From Prorocentrum cordatum (Eukaryota; Sar; Dinophyceae; Prorocentrales; Prorocentraceae): a stretch of DNA of 23,665 nt. Shown here in pieces: positions 17,077-23,665 of this stretch. The notes beneath the pieces were generated by a model. The model ran no database searches. It was not told where the DNA came from and saw only the letters and a list, made by a program, of their open reading frames with translations. The position numbers were made by a program, and so were the translations under genes. Location of the stretch: NCBI GenBank assembly GCA_963575745.1, contig CAUYUJ010014199.1, positions 404,858 through 428,522 of the forward strand, in the 5' to 3' direction. Every line of letters starts with the position of its first letter. Positions within the stretch are counted from its first letter, which is position 1.

Positions 17077-17397
17077 GCCGCAATCCAGCGCGCGGCCAGG
17101 GAAACACAGCTGCAGCTTGAAGAGTGAGGCGCAGCCACCACCCCCGAGCTCGTCGGCTGGACGCTGTCAGCCATGCGCGCGGAGCGCGCTGGCCATGTAT
17201 CTGCGTTGTGCCGTGCGCTTCGTGCGTGCCATCGTCTGCGCGCCTTTTCCGATGCCGGCGCTAGACTGTTCACTGATTACTCTGGGTTCTTCGCTCACTT
17301 CAGCTCCCTCGGCGGAAGTCAAATCGGTCGGCAAATCGCCGAAATCCAGAACGAAACGAGAATGCACATCCGCAAGAAGAAGTAACGCGTCAGTTGT

Positions 17398-18602
17398 ATG
17401 TGCAGCTGCTGCTCTGCGTGGCATGCTACTGCGGCCGGGATCTCGCTGCAGGCTGCGTCAGACCCGCTCGGGGCCCACTTCCAGTGTCTTCGCGAGGTTG
17501 CTCGTGCACTTGACGCTCGCCAGGGATCTGGGCGCGCCGCTGCTCCAGGTAATCAGGATGTGGATGTGATGAATGGTTTACTCGAGCACGTTCGGAGAGT
17601 TCACGAGTTCGCTCTGTGGGCACTGGAGGACAAGGAGGAGTTCCATCTCCTGGCTCTGAGGGCTCACGATAGCTCCCCGGGGCCCGACGGTGCCTAGTGC
17701 AGCGGATGGCCCAGGTCCGGTGACGTGGGGCTCTCTCCCCTTGTATCAGTTGCACGAGCACATCTTGGTGGGAGGGGAACGTCACGAACAGTTTAATCAT
17801 GGTTTGAACCTATTTCTGGCTAAGTGGGGGGAGGGCGCGGAGAGGGGGCGGGTGCTCGCAGCTCGTCTCTCGCAGGCAGGCGCTTGCGAGACCCCTCGCG
17901 ATGCCAAGTGAAGCCGACAAACGGATATCTCTAGCCATGCATCGTCTGTTATGTAGTATTACTTGTGTTCTTGAACAACGTGGATTTATACTTTGACGTG
18001 GCGTGACTGAAAATAGCCTGGAGCTAGAGTATTGCGCCTTGCACTCGCGCGTTCAACGATGTGCTCGGCAGAGCGGCATCGTCCCGTGCGATGTGCGTGC
18101 CGCGTTCCCGAGCTCGCTGCGCGAAACCATGTTCGCCGCCCTTTTCGCCGTGGGCATGCCCCAGTACATTGTCCGTGCCGTTCGGTGCCTGTGTCGCAAT
18201 ATTCGGGCGTCTATATCATGTCGGGGTTATTGCAATGATTGCGGAAACTGGATGGGGCGGGTGATCGCACGGGGCTGCCCCGTCAGCCGCTCGCTCTTCG
18301 TGCTGGCGATCGACCCGATCCTGCGCAGAAGTATGTTCGCTGTTTCCGCGGCCAGTTCACAGCGCGGTGCAGTCGCCGATGATGTGGGCATCGCTTCAGG
18401 GGAGATTTTTCGGGCGTTTGCTCGTTGCTTTCATCTTTGGTCTGGGGCTGACCCTGGGTTCGGTTTGTGCGTCGACGCGCGGCTAAAATCATTCTTGTCG
18501 GCGGATGCGCGGAAACCGCGTTTAGGCAGGCCATTCTCGACCAGGGCATCAGTGCACCTGGCCCGAAGTTCGCGAATCGCGGGAAGTAGTTATGCGTGCT
18601 AG
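17398..18602 (+). pseudogene. LINE reverse transcriptase remnant
   Basis: The frame from 17398 ends in HLLALRAHDSSPGPDGA at a TAG (17695-17697); SPGPDG is the conserved entry motif of LINE reverse transcriptases. A second frame gives LYQLHEHILVGGERHEQFNH. From 17889 a third frame reads RPLAMPSEADKR and VLEQRGFIL, is broken by a single TGA at 17994-17996, then runs open to 18602. That part contains motif A (CDVRAAFPSS, Asp in the catalytic position), the RQGCPLS-type block as ARGCPVSRSLF, LAIDPILRR, and the catalytic pair in AVADDVGIA (first Asp codon 18378-18380). Both catalytic aspartates of the YADD-type motif remain, but Tyr is Val. Confidence 0.85.
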
Positions 18603-19462
18603 TTGGGCCGAATAACACATGGGATTCTTGGCGACCTGCGCTGCTCAAGCACTCTAAAGGGGTAGTGCTCGCGAAGAGGCTCGTGCTGTGGCTCGCCAAA
18701 ACAATTGCTCAGCATGACCTTGTGGCGTTGTCTGTTTTCGCGTTCCTCGCCACGATGCTTGCGCCCCCTCCTCGTGCAGTGAAGACTGGGGGAGTTATCT
18801 TGCAGCGCCTGGCCGACGACCCGAACATTGCCGCCACCTTCAGCGCGATGCGAGCGCTCGCCTCCCTCGGCGTCCCCGCCCATGCCCGCTGTCTCGCGAG
18901 GAAGAGCCGCGCTGCTATGTTTCGTGCTGCCTTTTTCTCGCCAGCGTCCCACAGTGACGAATAACTTGAATTCGCCGATGGTCCAGAATGTTCGAACGCC
19001 TGGGCGTTTCATCCGTGGTGGAAATGATCGATCTTGAAAGGCCTCATCGGTAATTTCAGAGGTGCGAGGTCCCCCTCCAGAAAACAGTGCATCAGCGTCT
19101 ATGTTGACCCAGTGTGTATCCAGGAGGCTCTGGAGCGACGTCTGAGAAACGTGAGCCCTGAAGTAACCCGCGCCCAGTCTGACTATATGAAGAAGGCCTT
19201 CTGGAGGGCCTCGATGCGGGTGCCCCCGTCGTTCCTTGCTTCCCATTCAAGACAATATTGAATGTCTGGTCCATCTCTGGCCGTTTTAGAAGTGTTGCGA
19301 GCCGCTATATTGCGTGCGGTTGAGCTGGCAGTGACTGCTTGCTGCACATCCTTGAGTGTCCTAAGTTTGATGATTTTAGTGCCTTCTTTCCGCTTCTTCC
19401 CTGCCTGTTTCCCTCGCCACAGGGCGTGAGCGCCTGTACAGATACACATATGTATACATACT
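18596..19462 (+). pseudogene. LINE C-terminal region with Cys/His knuckle
   Basis: The frame 18596-18964 contains QHDLVALSVFAFLATMLAPP, like the conserved post-RT segment (YN-ALSV-PPP pattern) of dinoflagellate LINEs. Frame 19034-19261 continues with a helical segment. From 19243 a different frame gives FKTILNVWSISGRFRS, then a Cys (19315), an in-frame TGA (19321-19323), CLLHILECPKF with His at 19345 and Cys at 19357, and runs on to a stop near 19460. This is the C-terminal zinc-knuckle region that follows the reverse transcriptase in these elements. At least two frameshifts and one stop break it. Confidence 0.65.
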
Positions 19463-20060
19463 TATAGAGATGTATGCGTATGTATATGCATGTTTATCTA
19501 TGTATATATATATATACATATGCACACGGCTTATCCATACTCATGCCTTCATGTACGGGCATGTTTACGCTTATCGTTTATATATATATACACGTACGTA
19601 CATAGATGTACACACCAATACACATCCACATACATCTATAGTCACATGTGTATTCACCGTTATATGGGTGGCTATGTATATATATGTTTTTCAGTGTTTG
19701 CACATATTTTAATCCGCTGTTTACAGGTGTCTTTAGATATTAATACCTTTGTCGTTTTTTTTTGAGTTGAACATCTGTTCCGTCGTCACTTGTTTTTGTT
19801 ACTTCTATTTACACGTATACGCGTTGCATGTTTGCATACATGTTAATATGTGTATTCTATTTACATGTTTGTATGTGTACTTCAACTTACAGTTTTATTA
19901 GTGTTAATATCTCTTGTTGTTCCGAGCCATCATTATTTATAGTTGTCTCTCTATATAGATATGTGTGTGTATATATATATATATATATATTCATCCGTAT
20001 ACTAGATCTTAAAGTGTGTATGTATGCATGCATGTACATCGGTACACACTGATACGCCCC
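19436..20060. repeat. AT-rich TATG/TATA low-complexity island
   Basis: Dominated by TATGTATA, CATACATA and pure (TA)n runs (about 19504-19516, 19577-19590 and 19971-19990), in sharp contrast to the GC-rich flanks. Open frames read as Tyr/Ile/Thr/His-rich low complexity. It starts where LINE similarity ends, so it may include the element's 3' microsatellite tail. Confidence 0.8.
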
Positions 20061-20337
20061 TTTTCCACTGATGCCTTTGTGCCGATAGTTCTTCATTTGT
20101 ACGTTCACGTCCACACAACGTGCGTTGTGAAGCAAAGGCCCCGACCTAACATGATGTCAGTTGCCCAAGCGCGCCTCCAACAGATTACCCGTAGGGATGC
20201 CTCGTTGGCGCCACTGCTCGGGTGCCCGCCGCAGGACCCCGCGGGGGCGAGGCATGCGCGTGGGGACGGAGGCATCGTATGAAGGTATCGAATTAGGGCC
20301 GGGCCGGCCTAAATCTTTGCCTCCCTGGCCCAGTTCA
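20061..20337. other. Spacer, no gene
   Basis: About 275 bp of GC-rich non-repetitive sequence between the AT island and a pyrimidine tract. No coding or RNA signal seen. Confidence 0.4.
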
Positions 20338-20612
20338 GTCCTCCTCCTCCTCCTCCTCCTCCTTCTCGTCCTCCTCCTCCTCATCATCATCCTCCTCCTC
20401 CTGCTCCTCCCCTCCTCCTTCTCTCCCTTCCTCCTCCTCCTCCTCCTCCCTCCTCCTCCTCCTCCTCCTCCTCCTCCTCCTCTCCTCCTCCTCCTCCTCC
20501 TCTCTCTCTCTCTCTCTCCTCCTCCGCCACCTCCTTCTCCCTCTTCCTCATCTTCCTCTTCCCTGTATTTTCCTCCTCCTCCTCCTCATCCTCCTCCTCC
20601 TCGTCCTCCTGA
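20338..20612 (+). repeat. Long polypyrimidine (CTC/TCC)n tract
   Basis: About 275 bp almost entirely C and T, including a (CTC)n core at 20430-20505, a (TC)n stretch at 20500-20518, and CATCATCATC interruptions. All three plus frames are open (poly-Ser, poly-Leu, poly-Pro) for compositional reasons only. The minus strand is a purine tract encoding poly-Glu, poly-Gly or poly-Arg. Confidence 0.9.
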
Positions 20613-21125
20613 CCCTCGTCGAGCAACTGTTGCCTGGCGCCCGGCCACCAAACACCGGCCATTCTCTTGGGGGGGACGGACGCGCCGGCCAGGGCCTGCA
20701 GCCTGCGCTGCCCGCCAGCGATGGCCAGCGCGAGGGAAAGGGCTCCGCAGCCTCCCCCCCTCCTCCCCCCCGCCCGGGGAGGGGGAGACGACCTGGAGGC
20801 AGGGCTCCGACCCGCCCGCGCTGCCCCTGCGGTTGGGGGGCCTGCCAGCCACCAGCTGGCGGACGCGCGCGGCTTGCGACGTGCGTCCTCCCAGGCCCAG
20901 ACCCCCGGCGTTTTGATTTTCTCGCGCCGTGGATTTCTGGAGGTCTTGGAGCCCTTCCCGAGGCTGTTTTTGGCCGGCCCCAGGTTTCGAAAATGGCCGA
21001 ACATTGTCCCCCACAACCTCCCGGCTTTTCTTTATTGTCTCCGATTATCCTGGGCCCTCGGCATGTATCAACAGCGCCCCGCGTCCACTCCTCCTCCCAC
21101 CTCCCCCGCCTTTCTCCCTTGTCGT
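20613..21125. other. GC-rich segment, no supported gene
   Basis: Overlapping open frames occur on both strands and continue out of the adjacent pyrimidine tract. None has a recognisable domain. Pro/Gly/Arg-rich composition follows from the GC content. A few C and G runs lie near 20752-20780. Confidence 0.4.
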
Positions 21126-21960
21126 TATTTCGGCACACCCCTCACACACTTTGTGGCCCCATAGGGAGCTCCACCGATGGCCCCTGTGGGCGGGTCCGCA
21201 TGACGCCACCGCGCCCATGTCGGTGCGCACTTCACGCGTTCCGTGGCCCTGTAGGGAGCTCCACGGAAGACTCCAGTTGAAGTGTCCCCATGGCGCCACC
21301 GCGCTCATTTCGGCACACCCCGCACGCGCCTCGTGGCCCCATAGGGAACTCCACCGAAGGACCCAGTGGGAGGGTCCGCAGGGTACCACCGCACCCATTT
21401 CGGCACACGCACGCATACACACGTCACGCGTTTCGTGGCCCCATAGCTCCTCCGAAGGCCCGTGTGGGAGGGTCCGCATGGCGCCACCGCGCCCATTTCG
21501 GCGCACCACTCACGCGTTTCGTGGCCCCATAGGGAATCCCACCGAAGGCCCCAGTGGGAGGTCCGCATGCCGCCACCGCACCCGTTTTGGCACACACCTC
21601 ACACGCTTCGTGGTCCCACAGGGAATTCCGCCGAAGGCTCCATAAGATTGTCCGCATGGCGCCACCGCGCCCGTTTCGGCACATCCTTCACACGCTTCGT
21701 GGTCCCACAGGAGGCTCCACCGAAGGCCCCAGTGGGAGGGTCCGCATGGCGCCACCGCGTACGTTTCGGCACATTCCTCACGCGCTTCGTGGCTACATAA
21801 GGAGCTCCACTGAAAGCCCCAGTGGGAGGGTCCGCATATCGCCACCGTGCCCATGCCGGCACACCCCGCACGCGCTTCGTGGCCCCATAAGGAATTCCAC
21901 CGAAGGCCCCAAAGGGAGGGACAGCATGGCGCCACCGCACCCATCTCGGCCCCCCCTCTC
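21126..21960 (+). repeat. 90-bp satellite, about ten copies
   Basis: The anchor (T)CGGCACACC recurs near 21131, 21221, 21311, 21401, 21499, 21588, 21677, 21767, 21857 and 21946. The unit runs CGGCACACCCCTCACACGC, TTCGTGGCCCCATAGGGA, (A/G)CTCCACCGAAGGCCCC, AGTGGGAGGGTCCGCATGG, CGCCACCGCGCCCATTT. One unit (21401-21499) is 98 bp because of an ACGCA/TACACA insertion. The period is thirty codons, so frames stay open on both strands. No domain is visible. Confidence 0.9.
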
Positions 21961-22194
21961 ACATGTTTCGTGTTCCCCCTCTCCTTCGTTCCACCTGCCT
22001 GGCGATACCCGCAGCTGCATATGGTTTGGTTTTGGGTTCCAGTTTGGTTTTGGGATTGTTTCGTTCTCCCCACAGCATAAGATGGGGCTCTTGTTCTTAC
22101 TTAGACGCCGCCGACTCCTTCACACCACCTCTCCCCCTCCTCTTTTCTCGTCCTTATCCAGATTCAGTTCGTTTATTCTGAATCGCTCCGACTC
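21961..22194. other. Spacer, no gene
   Basis: Includes a GGTTT(T/G)GG-rich stretch at about 22020-22060. No coding signal. Confidence 0.4.
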
Positions 22195-22640
22195 CCTCGC
22201 ACGCAGACTCACTCACATTCAGGCTCGCTCAAATCAGATCCACTCATGTTCACATCTACTAATATCCAGACTCACCCATACTCATACACTCATACTCACA
22301 CTCACTCGCACTCATACTCACTCACACTCAGGCTTACTCACGCTCAGGTTCAGTCACACTCGGACTCACTCATACTTAGGCTCACTCACACTCGTATTCG
22401 CTCACACTCAGACTCGCTCATACTCAGACCCGCTCATATTCAGACTCACTCGCATTCAGATGCACTTAATCATGGTCACTCATACCCAGACTCACTCGCA
22501 CTCAGACTCACTTAACTCAGACTCACGTGCACTTAGACTCACTCGCGCTCAGACCCACTCACTCTCAGACTCGCTCGCGCTCAGACTCACTCACTCGCAG
22601 ACTCAGTCAAACTCAGACCCAGTCAGACTTGCGACGCACT
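22195..22640 (+). repeat. Degenerate CTCACTCACACTCAGA-type array
   Basis: Hexamer-based units (ACTCAC, ACTCAG, GCTCAG, ATTCAG) are arranged in longer irregular units of roughly 12-18 bp. The plus frames read as Thr/His/Ser-rich low complexity. Confidence 0.85.
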
Positions 22641-22660
22641 CACACTCAGACTCGCAGAGT

Positions 22661-22890
22661 GCGAGGATGGCTCAGGCGAGGCGCAGGCTTCAGCACCCCA
22701 AAGGGGAGCCGCCAGGGGGTATCTTATTCCTTTTTTTGCGCCCAGATCCATTGCCGGGATGTCTCAGGCGGTTTGCCGTTTTGGCTACCCAGACTTCGCT
22801 GCGTTCATTGCATATCGTGAGGATGTCTTAGGCGAGGCGCTGGCTGCAGGACCCCAAGGGGCAGTCGTCAGGTTTTTTTCACGGGCCCGT
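22661..22890 (+). repeat. Duplicated GGATG(T/G)CTCAGGCGAGGCGC segment
   Basis: A ~75-bp unit at 22661-22741 (GAGGATGGCTCAGGCGAGGC, then CAGCACCCCAAAGGGG and a T run before GCGCCC) recurs at 22817-22890 (GAGGATGTCTTAGGCGAGGC, then CAGGACCCCAAGGGGC and a T run before CGGGCCC). A partial copy, GGGATGTCTCAGGCGG, lies at about 22756. No gene is evident. Confidence 0.75.
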
Positions 22891-22899
22891 TCGCGCCCA

Positions 22900-22962
22900 G
22901 CGTCGTCGCTGTCGTAGTCGTTGTCGTCGTCGTCGTTGTCGTCGCCGCACCCGTCGTCTACT
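22900..22962 (+). repeat. (GTC)n microsatellite
   Basis: CGTCGTCG/TTGTCGTCGTCG repeat with a few interruptions. It encodes an Asp-rich run on the minus strand that is not taken as a gene. Confidence 0.85.
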
Positions 22963-23073
22963 CGGACTGGCTTTTCACCCAGATGCTCACAGACAAACGC
23001 CCTCAGCGAGACAAGCCTTGAATACGAGATACACATATGGGTTTCTCCGCGTCGAGTAAGTTGTTTTTGCCTT

Positions 23074-23117
23074 TTGCACGACTCCTAAAGAGGGCCCTTT
23101 CGGGGAGGGGCCAACGC
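23074..23117 (+). repeat. CACGACTCC...CGGGGAGGGGCC motif, copy 1
   Basis: A ~44-bp segment beginning CACGACTCC, then GAGGGCCC and CGGGGAGGGGCC. A related copy lies at 23412-23457 in the same orientation. Confidence 0.7.
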
Positions 23118-23261
23118 ATTTCGCCGCCATCCGTTTTGTGATCTGAGTTGCGCAGGTTTGTGACGCGCGTGGCCTGACATTGCTTGGCGAAGAGTTTTGG
23201 AGTGCTGCATCTCTTGTACGCCGTGGTCGTTTGCAAGAACGTTCATATACATAGTCGGCTC

Positions 23262-23353
23262 GCGTGGAGGAGGAGGAGGAGGGAGGAGGAGGAGGAGGAG
23301 GAGGAGGAGGAGAGGAGGAGGAGAGGAGGAGGAGGAGGAGGAGGAGGAGGAGG
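23262..23353 (+). repeat. Polypurine (GGA)n tract
   Basis: Almost pure GGA repeats with a few AGAGG interruptions. Confidence 0.9.
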
Positions 23354-23411
23354 TTGGGTGCGTCTCGGGACATGTTTTTTGTCTTGCCTTGCCAGTCTTG
23401 CTGTCTTTGTT

Positions 23412-23457
23412 GTTTCACGACTCCCGACGAGTGCCCCATGCGGGGAGGGGCCGCCGC
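23412..23457 (+). repeat. CACGACTCC...CGGGGAGGGGCC motif, copy 2
   Basis: Begins CACGACTCC, then GAGTGCCCC and CGGGGAGGGGCC. It matches 23074-23117 over about 45 bp with several substitutions. It follows a GGA tract and is itself followed by GC-rich sequence and another GGA tract. Confidence 0.7.
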
Positions 23458-23575
23458 AGCCTCCCATCCAGGCGGTGCTGAGGGCCATGCGGAGCGCCGG
23501 CGCCCCGGGCGCCCCCGCGAGCCGTGGCCGCAGCCGGAGCCCGCGCACCAGGCGCGGCCCGTCCCTCCGCCGGTC

Positions 23576-23665
23576 GGGGGAGGAGGAGGAGGAGGAGGAG
23601 GAGGAGGAGGAGGAGGAGGAGGAGGAGGAGGAGGAGGAGGAGGAGGAGGAGGAGGAGGAGGAGAA
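23576..23665 (+). repeat. Polypurine (GGA)n tract, runs off the window
   Basis: Pure GGA repeat from about 23577 to the last base, so its true length is unknown. Long tracts of this kind are common points where assemblies end or collapse. Confidence 0.9.

Larger units (their letters stand above)
14852..19462 (+). mobile_element. Decayed APE-type non-LTR retrotransposon (LINE)
   Basis: Remnants lie in the order expected for a two-ORF LINE: ORF1 with coiled coil (from 14852), APE-like endonuclease (about 16270-17025), linker, reverse transcriptase (about 17640-18602), and a C-terminal region with a Cys/His knuckle (to about 19360). All are on the plus strand, spread over three frames with at least five frameshifts or stops, so the copy is dead. 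I see no poly(A) tail; the 3' end runs into a TATG/TACA-rich AT island. No target-site duplication could be assigned. The 5' limit is set at the first ORF1 Met and may be further upstream. Confidence 0.8.

Noticed and set aside
20161-21280. Overlapping 200-250-codon frames around the pyrimidine tract
   Set aside because: They exist on both strands, depend on the CT-rich tract, and show no recognisable domain.

Overview
The window looks like nuclear DNA of a dinoflagellate. The evidence is its GC-rich, very repeat-dense and gene-poor make-up, a decayed non-LTR retrotransposon of the APE-endonuclease type that is abundant in dinoflagellate genomes, an ISXO2/IS1595 (Merlin-like) DNA transposase, and long (GGA)n/(TCC)n tracts. 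The genus cannot be fixed from sequence alone; Prorocentrum, Polarella or Symbiodiniaceae-like genomes are my guess. No confident host protein-coding gene, rRNA, tRNA or CRISPR array was found. Nearly all long open frames are by-products of tandem repeats, several of which have unit lengths divisible by three (27, 84, 90 and 114 bp).

Layout. 1-810 and 5536-6056 are the two halves of one GC-rich ~135-bp satellite array. They are split by a ~4.7-kb element (811-5535) bounded by 36/37-bp terminal inverted repeats and an imperfect 8-bp direct repeat (GCAGCAGC/GCAGCAGA). Removing the element plus one copy of that repeat joins the two halves into a normal satellite unit. Inside are an apparently intact 434-aa Merlin-like transposase (minus strand), an 84-bp minisatellite, a tiled array of nested hairpins with a 114-bp higher-order period, and a ~1.5-kb inverted repeat built from 27-bp palindromic units.

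6057-14850 is a patchwork: an octamer array, pyrimidine tracts, two spliced-leader-like 12-mers, a decayed coding remnant (about 7.0-8.15 kb), a ~0.9-kb snap-back inverted repeat centred near 8788, a CCCTATAGCC decamer array, a 65-bp satellite with decamer-quantised spacing, and two stretches of a degenerate TCTTGGGG-type repeat (11.2-11.8 and 13.4-14.0 kb) around an unannotated segment with a polypurine tract.

14852-19462 is a dead LINE in the plus orientation, with ORF1 (coiled coil plus RNA-binding-like region), APE endonuclease, reverse transcriptase and C-terminal zinc-knuckle remnants in the expected order, broken by frameshifts and stops. It runs directly into a ~0.6-kb AT-rich island. 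The rest (20.3-23.67 kb) holds polypyrimidine and polypurine tracts, a 90-bp satellite, a CTCA-rich array and small duplications, with no recognisable gene. The most interesting part is the transposon at 811-5535 with its unusual structured cargo.
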